Shown piece by piece: positions 10,911-21,517 of a stretch of DNA of 64,000 bases; positions within the stretch are counted from its first letter, which is position 1, and each line of letters starts with the position of its first letter. Origin of the DNA: Zea mays (Eukaryota; Streptophyta; Magnoliopsida; Poales; Poaceae); assembly GCF_902167145.1 (NCBI RefSeq), contig NC_050098.1, positions 17,504,501-17,568,500 of the forward strand, read 5' to 3'. The position numbers were made by a program, and so were the translations under genes. The notes under the pieces are model-generated. The model worked only from the letters and a program-made list of their open reading frames with translations. It made no database searches and had not been told where the DNA came from.

Positions 10911-12271
10911 GTGTAGCAGTGTGCTAACGTGTCTAGCAGAGGGGAGCCAGAGCCCTATGTACATGCCGACGTGGCTGTCGGAGAGGTGTTGGAGCCCTGT
11001 TCATGTGGCGTAGTGGCCGTCGGAGGAGCACTTGAGCCCTGTAGAAGCATAGCTGTCGGGGCTGTCGGATCCTTGCTGACATCTCCTTGCTTCCGTAGGG
11101 GGCTGAGAACCGCTGTCGTCATGGAGCACGCGGGGTGCCATCAATACTTGTTTTACCGGGGCGAACCAGATGGGACGCCGGTCTTGTTCCCCGTAGCCTG
11201 GGCTAGCTAGGGGTAGGGTAATGATGGCCCCCCTTGTGGCGTGGTCGGTCCGAGCCCAAGGTCAGGCAAGGTGGTGATTCCTCCGAGGTTGAGGCTGAGT
11301 CCGAGCCCGGGAGTTGGGCGAGAAGGAGACCGTCGTCCGAGGTCGAGGCTGAGTCCGAGCCCGGGGGTCGGGCGAGGCGGAGACCATCGTCCGAGGTCGA
11401 GGTTGAGTCCGAGCCCTGGGGTCGGGCGAGGCGAAGACCGTCTTCCGAGGTCGAGGTAGAGTCCGAGCCCTGGGGTCAGGCGAGGCAGAGACCGTCGTCC
11501 GAGGTCGAGGTTGAGTCCGAGCCCTGGGGTCAGGCGAGGCGGAGACCGTCTTCCGGAGTCGAGGTTGAGTCCGAGCCCTAGGGTCAGGCGAGGCGGAGAC
11601 CGTCTTCTGGAGTCGAGGTTGAGTCCGAGCCCTGGGGTCGGGCGAGGCGGAGACCATCTTCTGGAGTCGAGGTTGAGTCCGAGCCCCGGGGTCGGGCGAG
11701 GCGGAGACCGTCTTCCAAGGTCGAGGTAGAGTCTGAGCCCTGGGGTCGGGCGAGGCGGAGACCGTCGTCCGAGGTCGAGGTTGAGTCCGAGCCCTGGGGT
11801 CAGGCGAGGCGGAGATTCCTATGGCGCCCGAGGCTGGACTTGGCTGCTGTCAGCCTCACCCTGGCGGGTGGCACAGCAGTCGGAGCAGCGCAGGCGGCGC
11901 TGTTTTCCTGTCAGGTCAGTCAGTGGAGGGGCGAAGTGACTGCGGTCACTTCGGCCTTGTCATCTGGAGAGCGCGCGTCAGGATAAGGCGTCAGGCGATC
12001 CTTGCATTAAATGCTCCTGCGATCCGGTCGGCTGGCGAGGCGATCTAATCAAGGTTGCTTCTCTGCGAAGCCTGCCCGAGCTGGGCCTCGGGCGAGTCGA
12101 AGGTGTGTCCATTGCTTGAGGAGACCCTCGGGCGAGGCGTGAATCTGCCTTGGTCTACCGTTCCTGCCCGAGGCTGGGCTCGGGCGAGGCGAGATCGTGT
12201 CCCTTGAGTGGACGGAGCCTTGACCGGAATTGCGCCCATCAGGCCTTTGCAGCTTTGTGCTGATGGGGGTT
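10911..12271 (-). repeat. F 5' LTR, middle portion with 54-bp minisatellite
   Basis: This continues the F LTR between the Opie-like element and the solo LTR. It is GC-rich, with an internal tandem array at 11234-11820. Its right edge reads GATGGGGGTT and joins the LTR tip at 15462 (ACCAGCTGAG) once the solo LTR is removed. Confidence 0.8.
11234..11820. repeat. 54-bp tandem repeat array, about 11 units
   Basis: The unit core GTCGAGGTTGAGTCCGAGCC recurs at spacing 54 (11342, 11396, 11450, 11504 and onwards). Because 54 is divisible by 3, both strands show long open frames of repeated 18-residue peptides. These are arithmetic by-products, not genes. The array lies in the U3 of F upstream of its TATA box, with the LTR read on the minus strand. 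Confidence 0.9.
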
Positions 12272-14178
12272 TGTAGCACCCACTTTGTAAGTTGTTAGAA
12301 ATAATATCAATAGAGAAACAATTTCTCCTTATGTAGGTTTACCCTTTATGCATCATCCCATGTGAACACCATATTCAAAGGCAAATAACTAATAAAAGAA
12401 CATATGCCATTAAAATTATGCATCATGCTGGATATTATTTTTGTGGTGTGCATTTTGTGACAATATAAAAATAAAGAGACAAGAAATATATTAATTCAAA
12501 AAGGAAATCTAGAATCTAAAAGAAATTCTAGAATTGAGAAAAGAAAAGGAAAATAAATATTATAAAAATAAATAAATAGAAATATGTTATTCCTACACTA
12601 GAGTGTGAATTTTTAAAATAGACTCAAAGGTGAAACTTACTTGAAATTTAAACTTGATTCAAAATTACTATAAAAGGAAGAAGGAAATAAAAAAAGAAGA
12701 AGAACCTACCTGGGCTTAGCTACCCCATTTCGGCCCACTCCTGAACCCCAACCGCGCGGCCCATTCACCACTCCACGCGCTTAACCCAATCTCTGTTCGC
12801 CCGGCCCTGCCTGCCAGCCTGTGCCATGCGCGCTGTCTTCACCTCACCGACCGACGTCTGGGGCCACCTTGCCAGCCACTGCGCGCCTCCCTCACGACCC
12901 AGTCTCGCTGCGCTGTGGAGCCCATGCATCAGCACACTCCTTCTTCCTCGGAACGCAACGGCGAGCGCGGATTTCGCGCGGGCTGAACGGACTAACGAAT
13001 TCCGCGGCTCGGGCGGACCTACGACCCTTCCTCCACATATAAGCGCTTGCGCCGTACCTGGGATTTTGGTCTTGCAATCGTGTTGGGGCTGAGCCGAGAA
13101 GTGGAGAGAGAGAGAGCTGCGCACCGCGTCGAGTACACCCGCACCGCCGCGGATCTACTCCTCACCGTTGGCCAGAGGTTTGGGCTAAGTAGTGGACTTG
13201 CGCGAGCTGTTCGGGAGTCAGCTGTGGCAGTTGCTGGCGGATTCGACCTCGGTGCAACGGTCAATTGTTCACCGTAGTGCTCGTGGCCGCAACTCTCCGT
13301 GGCCAGGGCGCTTCACGGCGCGATACTCGGTATGGACCCATACACCCTGCTCGCCAATTCATACTTTACACGTAGCTCGGTCCAATTTAGGTTTGGCGCT
13401 CGGGAACGGCCGATTGCAAGCCTCGCCGGTGTGCTCCGCCGAGCGTGCGGGGCGCCGCCGCCGTGCGTGTGTGTTCCGTTGGGGGGAAATTGTGCGTCGT
13501 TGGATGCTAAGCGGACGATCCCGATTAGATCGGGCTTACCTCCTTCGTTCAGTTGAATCGCGCCCGTCGATCGGCGGATGCACGCCAGAGATTAGATCTT
13601 AGGTTATTTTAAATCTGGCGCGTTCGTTTGGATCGGACGGCTCTCCGGACCCGATACCGCTTCGCTGGCCTTTTTACTAAAGAGACCCCAAGATTTCGCA
13701 GAATCAACCCGCCATCCCACTCCACTTTGCGCTGGGTCTCTGGTTTCTTGCGCCGGGGACCCTGCTCTTTCTGGTATTTGAGGCCTAGTCCAGAGCTGAG
13801 TTGAAATTTAATAAACAAATTGAAAATAGATTTTTAGTATGAAAACAATTGCTAGAACTTCAATAATTCATAGAAAATTCATATGAGCTCCAAATTACTT
13901 CATTCCAGTTTCTAAAATTTTGTAATTTTATTCTCTATCACCTAGAGTCTCTGTTTTGTCATGAAAACAGTAAGAAAATTAATTTCTCACTTAATCCTAT
14001 TTCAAGCACATAAAACATTTGGAAATTCATATCTTAAAATCTATAACTCCAAAAATTATGATTCCTATTCCTAGGATTTTATTTTAATGTGTATATTATT
14101 ACTTTGTATTTTGTTCACATGTTTGGTGTGATGTTAATTTTCTCTATATACTGTGCTTGCTTGTATTGTGGCGAGTAG

Positions 14179-14244
14179 AAGAACACGTGACTGAGGATCC
14201 TGGTGAGCAGCGGGTTGAAGTAGCTGAGCAGGAGCTCATTGAAG
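14179..14244 (+). other. Exon-like acidic frame in solo LTR, ending in a GC splice donor
   Basis: It follows an AG at 14177-14178 and reads about 21 codons, rich in Glu (EEHVTEDPGEQR then AEQELIE), in a frame with 2 bases before the first full codon. It ends GAAG followed by GCAAGT, the consensus of GC-AG introns. Length, phase and ending match the exon at 28123-28001 in element E. It is a predicted exon only; no start codon is present. Confidence 0.45.
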
Positions 14245-15196
14245 GCAAGTTGTGCCCTTGACCACTTTTTACCCAATAATGTTCTTTAATATCACTTATC
14301 CATGCATAGGTTAATTTTGATGGGACCCAATAGGTCACCCTAGATTGTTTATCTCATTACCTTGTTTACCCCTGAATCACTTGGGTAGTTTGCTATTGCT
14401 TTACATGGTTTTGGGATAATCATTTATTATATCTATGTTCCAATTATTCTTGTTATTCTATTTATGTTCATGTCAAGTTCATTAATGTTAATTGGAACAT
14501 AGAGCTTAACTTGAGAAACACGTGCCACCACAAGGGTTTAATGGGACGCCCTTGGCTGACTAATTAGGAAAGCTAGTGGAAGACTACCTTACCCGAAAGG
14601 GGCAAGGGCAGTAGGGGAGTTGCATGCAAGGAGGTTCTCGGGTTGATTTTGCTGCGATGGCGGTCAGACGGGGGATTCTTGCAAGTGCTCTTCCCATAAA
14701 CTGTAGCGGGTTTTCGGAAGCTACTGGAACTTTGTAAAGGCCTCGTAGTGTTGCCCTGCCGCACTTCCTAGGTAGAGGTGTATGGGAGTCACGACCCCTT
14801 GGCAGATGGGTAACATGACTTGTGGGTAAAGGGTACAACCTCTGCAGAGTGTAAAACTGGTATACTAGCCGAGCTCACGGTCATGAGCGGCTCAGGACTC
14901 TCTGATGTTTAAATTATGGAACTTAACTTCAATTTTGTCATTTGCATTGCATGGGTTTATTATTAATTCATTCTATTACTTTACTTAAGGTTTGGTATTT
15001 ACTTACACTTAGTAATTGCTAATAAAATTTTGACCAACTACTTAAAAGCAATGCTCAGCTTTAACCCCTGTCATTGATTAGCCTTACACATCACATGAAC
15101 TCTCACCTTTGTGAGTTCGTGCCCACTGGTTCCCCACAACTTGTTGAGCTATAATCATGTGTGAGCTCACCCTTGCTGTCTCACACCCCCCCATAG

Positions 15197-15252
15197 GAGA
15201 AGAGCAGGTGGTTCAGGAGGAGCCACAAGGTGAGGAGTATGATCTGATCTAG
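15197..15252 (+). other. Final exon-like acidic frame in solo LTR
   Basis: It follows the acceptor CACCCCCCCATAG at 15184-15196 and continues the frame of the previous segment (a split Gly codon) for 18 codons, GEEQVVQEEPQGEEYDLI, to TAG at 15250-15252. It corresponds in place and phase to 27015-26909 of element E. Confidence 0.42.
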
Positions 15253-15461
15253 GTGGCGTTTCTCAGTTGACATTGGTGCCGACGATCCTTAGTTCGTTTT
15301 ACTTTTATATTTTATTTTGTAATAAGTCTTCCGCTATGTAATAAATACTCTGATTATTGTGACATTCATCTCTATACACTCTGTTATTATATATGTTGTC
15401 TTCTTGGCGCATGTATGAGATGCACCTGGCTTTGTTCCTTAAAGCCGGGTGTGACAGGGTT

Positions 15462-15512
15462 ACCAGCTGAGATTAGGAGTCTTGGGGGTACCCCTAATTA
15501 TGGTCCCCGACA
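15462..15512 (-). repeat. F 5' LTR, start
   Basis: On the minus strand this is TGTCGGGGACCATAATTAGG..., a common start of maize Tat-like gypsy LTRs. It joins the 10911-12271 piece across the solo LTR. Position 15513 is the outer flank of F. Confidence 0.8.
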
Positions 15513-16068
15513 CCACACCCGTGATGTTTCGTAATGTCAAACTAGGTGAGTGCCCGTGCGTTGCGATGGTGTACAAATTATTCGATAAATGTTAGTGCAC
15601 AACAATTACATGGAAATGAACAACATATATATCAACCCCAATATCTCACATATGAGGAGTGGACATGTCAATCAGTAATAGCAAGTGATTGTTCCCCAGA
15701 AGTCGTGAAAGGTGAGATTAGGAAGAAGGGATATTGGGGAAGTAACATTCTATTTCTTAATTGCCAAATGTTCAAATACAAGAGATAAATAGGCATTATG
15801 CCTTCTAACAAACATAGATGGAAAATCTCCTCAAATTGAGACAGTGGTTTCTGGCTGCGGTACTCGGTCTCCATCGATGATTTGTTGCAACTCAATGTTC
15901 AGCACCTTAAGACAGTGGTTTCTAGCTGCGGTGACTCAGTCTCCATCGATGATTTGTTGCAACTCAATGTTCAGCACCAGATTAAATTGAATTTCACTAA
16001 CATCGTTCCTATAAATTAGACACAAACCAGCTTGGTGCTATAACAAAACAAAGAAAATAGAAGATAGG
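15513..16068. other. Unassigned flank between nested blocks
   Basis: No gene or recognisable element body. It contains the phrase GGTGAGTGCCCGTGCGTTGC at 15545, which I have the impression is common in grass repeats but cannot assign. It also holds a 71-bp direct duplication (15840-15978). An 80-codon open frame at 15546-15788 shows no protein features. Confidence 0.5.
15840..15978. repeat. 71-bp direct duplication
   Basis: GACAGTGGTTTCTGGCTGCGG...GTTCAGCACC at 15840-15906 recurs at 15911-15978 with a few mismatches and one indel, separated by TTAA. It contains the dyad ATCGAT. Function unknown. Confidence 0.85.
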
Positions 16069-16143
16069 TGAAAGTCGCCTAGAGGGGGTGGATAGGCGAA
16101 ACCTGAAATTTATAAACTTAAGCACACACTACAAGCGGGGGTT
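16069..16143 (-). repeat. Left tip of a minus-strand Opie-related LTR (element H)
   Basis: The sequence TGAAAGTCGCCTAGAGGGGG and what follows is the reverse complement of the Opie-like LTR end (compare 2755-2830), with scattered changes. Element A cuts it at GGGTT, and the expected next bases (AGCG) do not follow, so the rest of H must lie right of A, outside the window. The expected target duplication is ATAGG (16064-16068). Confidence 0.7.
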
Positions 16144-17499
16144 TGAAAGGGAAATGTGCCCTTGGGCCATTTCTAAGTATTTTGGTGATTGAGTGCCAAC
16201 ACAAGTGCTTAAGTATTAATCTATGCCAATTGATGGACAAAGTGCAAATCAAGAGTAAAGGTATGTTTCTAAGACTTAGTACATTGTTTTGGAGACTAAT
16301 GTATTGTGTCTAAGTGCTAGAAACAGGAAAAGACCAATTTGGAAAAGACTTGGCTAAGCAGCCAAGACTCTACGCAGTCTAGGTGCACCGGACTGTCCGG
16401 TGGTGCACCGGACAGTGTCCGGTGCGCCAGGCTAGCGACTGTCAACTGGCTGCTCTCGGGAAGCTATCAACGGCGTACGGCTATAAATCACCGGACTGTT
16501 CGGTGGTGCACCGGACTGTCCGGTGAGCCATTCACAGGCGAAGTCGTCGCTCTCGGGAAGCGATTAACGGCGTACGGCTATAAATCACCGGACTGTCCGG
16601 TGGTGCACCGGACTGTCCGGTGAGCCAACGGTCGGTCGGGCCAACGGTCGGCCGCGTAATCCGCGCGTGACGCGTGGCCGAGCCAACGGTCAGAAGGGGG
16701 CACCGGACTGTTCGGTGTGCATCGGACAGTGTCCGGTGCGCCAACGGCTCTGGATCTTCAACGGTCGGCTGCGCCACAGAAGGAAAGAAATCCGCACCGG
16801 ACAGTGTCCGGTGGTGCACTGGACTGTCCGGTGCGCCAGGCGACAGAAGGCAAGAATTGCCTTCCTGGAATGCTCTCAACGGCTCCTAGCTGCCTTGGGG
16901 CTATAAAAGGGACCCCTAGGCGCATGGAGGAGTAGACCAAGCATTCTCTAAGCATTCCTGAGCACCAAGACTTCAATTCCACGCATTCGATTCTTTGTGA
17001 TAGCAACTAGAGCTCCATTTGAGTAGAGAACTCTTTGAGTTGTGTAGAGAGCTCGTGTTGTGACTTGTGTGCATGTGTTGCTCTGATTTTGTGTCTTGTG
17101 TGCGTTGCTCATCCCATCCTTACTTCCGTGCTTCTTTGTGAACATCTTTGTAAGGGCGAGAGGCTCCAAGTTGTGGAGATTCCTCGCAAGCGGGATATAG
17201 TAAAGTGAAAGCAAAACACCATGGTATTCAAGTGGGTCTTTGGATCGCTTGAGAGGGGTTGAGTGCAACCCTCGTCCGTTGGGACGCCACAACGTGGAGT
17301 AGGCAAGTATTGGACTTGGCCGAACCACGGGATAAACCACTGTGCCATCTCTGTGTTGATCTCTTTGTGGTTATTGCGTTTTGCTAAGACTCCTCTCTAG
17401 CCACTTGGCCTTATTGTGCTAACTCCTAATCAAGTTTTTGTGGCACTAAGTTTCAAGTTTTACAGGATCACCTATTCACCCCCCCTCTAGGTGCTCTCA
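16144..17499 (+). repeat. 5' LTR of element A
   Basis: A 1356-bp LTR, TGAAAGGGAAATGTGCCC to CTAGGTGCTCTCA. It has a dyad array at about 16384-16840 and TATAAAA at 16902-16908. The PBS context ATTGGTATCAGAGCC begins at 17500. Confidence 0.88.
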
Positions 17500-17549
17500 A
17501 TTGGTATCAGAGCCGTTCTCTTCACGTGAGGGACTAATCGCCCGAAGAG

Positions 17550-17842
17550 ATGGATCCTAAGGGCAAGGGGATGGTGGTCAATGATAAGGAGAAGGAGTTC
17601 TTCGTCAATGATCCAAAGGATGACATGCCTACTGACTCGGGGTTGGGCCACAAAAGAAAAGACGGGAGGAAGAAGAAAACAAGGCGCATCAAGGAGATAG
17701 TCTACTACGACAGCGACGAATCTTCCTCTTCCCAAAAGGATGACAACAACGACTATGAGAAAAGGAAGACGGTTAATTCAAACTTTTCCTTTGATTATTC
17801 TCGTACTCCGCAAAGTTCCAATGCTCATTTGCTTTCCATTCC
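17550..17842 (+). pseudogene. Element A gag, N-terminal 97 codons
   Basis: It starts MDPKGKGMVVNDKEKE, followed by a Lys-rich basic stretch and an acidic Ser stretch, closely like B (19129) and D (59817). It is truncated by insertion of B. The open frame continues into the B LTR by chance as far as 17891. Confidence 0.88.
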
Positions 17843-19079
17843 TGAAAGGGAAATGTGCCCTTGGGCCATTTTTAAGTATTTTGGTGATTGAGTGCCAACA
17901 CAAGTGCTTTTGTGTTAATCTATGCAAAGTGGTGGACAAAGTGCAAATCATGTCAAAAGGTATGTTTCTAGACTTAGTACATTGTTTTATGGACTAATGT
18001 ATTGTGTCTAAGTGCTGGAAACAGGAAGAATCAAGTTAGAGAAGAGATGGCTTTGTTCAGCCAAAGTCTGCACGGCCTGGGTGAACCGGACTGTCCGGTG
18101 GTGCACCGGACAGTGTCCGGTGAGCCAGGCTGACTCTGGCGAACTTGCTGCTCTCGGGACTTCGACGGCGGCGTACGGCTAAAATTCACCGGACTGTCCG
18201 GTGAGCCAACGGTCGACCGGGCCAACAGTCGGCCGCGCAATCTGCGCGGGACACGTGGCCGAGCCAACGGCTAGAAGGAGGCACCGGACTGTCGGGTGTG
18301 CACCGGACAGTGTCCGGTGCGCCAACGGCTCTCAAACCCCAATGGTCGGCTTCGCCAAATAAGGAAGGATATCCGCACCGGACAGTGTCCGGTGGTGCAC
18401 CGGACTGTCCGGTGCGCCAGGCGACAGAAGGCAAGATCAGCCTTCCTGGAATGCTCTCAACGGCTCCTAGCTGCCTTGGGGCTATAAAAGGGACCCCTAG
18501 GCGCATGGAGGATTACATCAAGTATACTCAAAGCATTCCTAAGCACCAAGACTTCGATTCCACGCATTTGTTTCTTCGTGAAAGCCTCTAGAGCTCTAGT
18601 TGAGTTGTGAACTCATTGGGTTGTGTTGCGAGCTCTTGTTGCAACTTGTGTGCGTGTTGACATTCTGATTTTGTGTCTTGTGTGCGTTGCTCATCCCTCC
18701 CTTAGTCCGTGCTTCTTTGTGAATTTCAAGTGTAAGGGCGAGAGGCTCCAAGTTGTGGAGATTCCTCGCGAACAGGATTAAGAAAAGCAAAGCAAAACAC
18801 TGTGGTATTCAAGTGGGTCTTTGGACCGCTTGAGAGGGGTTGATTGCAACCCTCATCCGTTGGGACGCCACAACGTGGAGTAGGCAAGCGTTGGTCTTGG
18901 CCGAACCACGGGATAACCACCGTGCCATCTCTGTGATTGATATCTTTGTGGTTATTGTGTTTTGTTGAGACTCCTCTCTAGCCACTTGGCGATTATTGTG
19001 CTAACACTTAACCAAGTTTTTGTGGCTTAAGTTTCAAGTTTCTCAGGATCACCTATTCACCTCCCTCTAGGTGCTCTCA
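17843..19079 (+). repeat. 5' LTR of element B
   Basis: A 1237-bp LTR with TATAAAA at 18483-18489 and dyads near 18084-18413. It has fewer dyad units than the A LTR, which accounts for part of the length difference. PBS TGGTATCAGAGC starts at 19082. Confidence 0.88.
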
Positions 19080-19128
19080 ATTGGTATCAGAGCCGTTCTC
19101 TTCACAAAGGGACTAATCGCCCGAAGAG

Positions 19129-21510
19129 ATGGATCCTAAGGGGAAGGGAATCGTGATCAACGATAAGGAGAAGGAGTCCTTCATCAACGAGCCGAAGGAT
19201 GACAAGCCTACCGACTCGGGCTCGGGCTACAAACACAAAGATGGGAAGAAGAAGAAGACTAGACGCATCAAGGAGATCGTCTACTACGACGACAGCGACG
19301 AGTCTACTTCTTCCCACAAGGATGACGACAACGACTACGAGAAAAGAAAGACGGTTAATTCGAATTTTTCTTTCGATTACTCTCGTATTCCTCAGAGTTC
19401 AAATGCTCATTTGCTTTCCATTCCCCTCGGCAAGCCTCCACACTTTGATGGGGAGGACTACGGATTTTGCAGCCACAAAATGCGTAGTCACTTGTTCTCT
19501 CTCCATCCAAGCATATGGGAGATTGTTGAAAATGGAATGAAATTTGATAGCTCGGATAGTCCTATATTTATTAATGAACAGATTCATAGAAATGCACAAG
19601 CTACTACTGTGTTGTTAGCCTCCTTGTGCAGGGACGAGTACCATAAGGTGAGCGGCTTGGACAATGCCAAGCAAATCTGGGACACCCTCAAGATCTCTCA
19701 TGAGGGGAACGACGTCACCTTGCTCACCAAGATGGAGTTGGTGGAGGGCGAGCTTGGAAGATTCGCGATGATAAGGGGCGAGGAGCCAACCCAAACATAC
19801 AACCGGCTCAAGACCCTTATCAACAGAATAAGGAGCTACGGAAGCATGCGATGGACGGACCACGATGTCGTTCGCTTGATGCTAAGGTCCTTTACTGTAC
19901 TTGATCCACATTTGGTGAACAATATTCGTGAAAATCCTAGGTACACCAAGATGTCGCCCGAAGAAGTCCTTGGGAAGTTCGTGAGCAGGCGAATGATGAT
20001 CAAGGAGGCGAGATACGTGGACGACGCGTTGAACGGTCCAATCCATGAGCCTCAACCCATTGCTCTCAAGGCAACGAGGAGCAAGGAGGCGCTACCTAGC
20101 AAGGTGGCGCAAGTTGAGGCGGCTGGGCTCAATGACGAAGAGATGGCCCTCATCATCAAGCGCTTCAAGACGGCGCTAAAGGGTCGCAAGGGACAGCCAA
20201 GCAAGACCGAGACAAAGGGGAAGCGCTCATGCTTCAAATGTGGTAAGATTGGTCATTTTATTGCTAACTGTCCCGATAATGAAAGTGACCAGGAAAAAGG
20301 GAACAAAAGGGAGAAGAAAAAGAATTACAAGAAGGCCAAGGGCGAGGCACATATCAGAAAGGAGTGGGATTCGGATTGCTCCTCTTCCGACTCCGACAAT
20401 GAAGGACTCGCCGCCACCGCCTTCAACAAGTCATCCCTCTTCTCCAACGAGCGTCACACATGCCTCATGGCGAAGGAGAAGAAGGTATGTACTCGGGATA
20501 CCACTTATGCTTCTTCAAGTGATGATGATTCTAGTAATGACGATGAAATAAACTATTCTAGTTTGTTTAAAGGTTTAGATAGAATTAAAATTGGCAAAAT
20601 TAATGAGTTAATTGATGCCTTGAATGACAAGAATAGGTTACTAGAAAAGCAAGAGGATTTGTTGTATGAAGAACATGATAAATTTTTAGAGGCACAAAAA
20701 TCTCATGCTTTAGAAGTTAAAAGAAATGAAATGCTTTCTTGTGAACTATCTACTTGCCATGAGACAATTTCTAGCTTAAAGAACATAAATGATGATTTAA
20801 ATGATAAGTTAGAAAAATCTAGTAAATTAACATCTTGTTTAGAACATGTTGTGATTTGCACTAGGTGTAAAGATTTTAATGTTGATGCTTGTAGTGAACA
20901 CCTAGATTGCATTTCTAAATTAAATGATGAAGTAGCTAGTCTTAATGCCCAACTTAAGACTAGCAAAAGTGAATTTGATAAGTTAAAATTTGCAAGGGAT
21001 GCCTACACGATTGGTAGACACCCCTCAATTAAGGATGGTCTTGGCTTCAAGAGGGAAGTCAAGAACTTAACAAGCCATAAGGCTTCCATCTCCGCCAAGG
21101 AGAAAGGGAAGGCCCCTAAGGCTAGTAGTGTGCAAAAGAACCATGCTTTCATGTATCATGATAGGAGACATTCTAGGAATGCCTTTAGAAGTTATGATGC
21201 TTTTGATTCTCATGCTATGACAGCTTCTAGTTCCCATGTTGTGCATGATAGAAATGTTGCTAGGAGAAATGTTGTTCATCATATGCCTAGGAGAAATGTT
21301 GTTAATGTCCCTAGGAAAATTAATGAACCTTCTACAATATATCATGCTTGCAATGCTTCATTTGCCATTTGTAGAAAGAATAAGAAGGTGATTGCTAGGA
21401 AGTTAGGGGCAAGATGCAAGGAAGATAAAACTTGCATTTGGGTCCCTAATACAATTGTCACTAACCTTGTAGGACCCAACAGGAGTTGGGTACCTAAGAC
21501 CCAAGCCTAA
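19129..21510 (+). CDS. gag: Element B gag, intact, 793 aa
   Basis: This is the Sirevirus particle protein. The ATG start lies 47 bases after the PBS and matches A and D. In order: a basic/acidic N terminus (1-90), a UBN2-type gag core (about 95-290, with LGKPPHFDGEDYGF and YNRLKTLINRI), the CCHC knuckle CFKCGKIGHFIANC at residues 368-381, an acidic Ser region, a long coiled coil (about 480-625), and a C terminus ending SWVPKTQA. No frameshift is present, unlike the copies at 2879 and 59817. Pol follows in the +1 frame. Confidence 0.9.
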   Translation: MDPKGKGIVINDKEKESFINEPKDDKPTDSGSGYKHKDGKKKKTRRIKEIVYYDDSDESTSSHKDDDNDYEKRKTVNSNFSFDYSRIPQSSNAHLLSIPLGKPPHFDGEDYGFCSHKMRSHLFSLHPSIWEIVENGMKFDSSDSPIFINEQIHRNAQATTVLLASLCRDEYHKVSGLDNAKQIWDTLKISHEGNDVTLLTKMELVEGELGRFAMIRGEEPTQTYNRLKTLINRIRSYGSMRWTDHDVVRLMLRSFTVLDPHLVNNIRENPRYTKMSPEEVLGKFVSRRMMIKEARYVDDALNGPIHEPQPIALKATRSKEALPSKVAQVEAAGLNDEEMALIIKRFKTALKGRKGQPSKTETKGKRSCFKCGKIGHFIANCPDNESDQEKGNKREKKKNYKKAKGEAHIRKEWDSDCSSSDSDNEGLAATAFNKSSLFSNERHTCLMAKEKKVCTRDTTYASSSDDDSSNDDEINYSSLFKGLDRIKIGKINELIDALNDKNRLLEKQEDLLYEEHDKFLEAQKSHALEVKRNEMLSCELSTCHETISSLKNINDDLNDKLEKSSKLTSCLEHVVICTRCKDFNVDACSEHLDCISKLNDEVASLNAQLKTSKSEFDKLKFARDAYTIGRHPSIKDGLGFKREVKNLTSHKASISAKEKGKAPKASSVQKNHAFMYHDRRHSRNAFRSYDAFDSHAMTASSSHVVHDRNVARRNVVHHMPRRNVVNVPRKINEPSTIYHACNASFAICRKNKKVIARKLGARCKEDKTCIWVPNTIVTNLVGPNRSWVPKTQA

Positions 21511-21517
21511 ATTTGCC

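Larger units (their letters stand above)
12272..15456 (+). repeat. Solo LTR of a long-LTR gypsy family (probable chromovirus)
   Basis: A 3185-bp unit from TGTAGCACCC to GGGTGTGACA, with near-inverted ends and GGGTT directly repeated at 12267-12271 and 15457-15461. It has no internal domain. A CATATAAGC box near 13037 follows GC-rich U3 sequence, and two short acidic exon-like frames occur at 14179-14244 and 15197-15252. The remainder is AT-rich noncoding sequence. Solo LTRs arise when the two LTRs of an element recombine and lose the body. Assignment to the chromovirus side rests on the exon layout shared with element E, not on overall similarity. Confidence 0.85.
16144..17842 (+). mobile_element. 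Ji-like Sirevirus A, 5' part only
   Basis: LTR 16144-17499, PBS from 17502 and the gag start 17550-17842. Element B then interrupts it in the middle of a gag codon stretch (LLSIP). Its remaining body and 3' LTR should follow B, C, D and E beyond the window. The duplication left of A is GGGTT and that left of B is ATTCC. Confidence 0.85.

Noticed and set aside
11234..11729. Open frames of 72-131 codons on both strands with repeated SEPWGRARRRPSSEVE- and SASPDPRARTQPR-type peptides
   Set aside because: They result from a 54-bp tandem repeat (divisible by three) with few stops. They have no start context and no family, and lie inside an LTR.
12765..13602. Overlapping 60-136-codon frames in the GC-rich part of the solo LTR
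   Set aside because: Three or more frames overlap on both strands in high-GC promoter-proximal sequence, with no recognisable domain.
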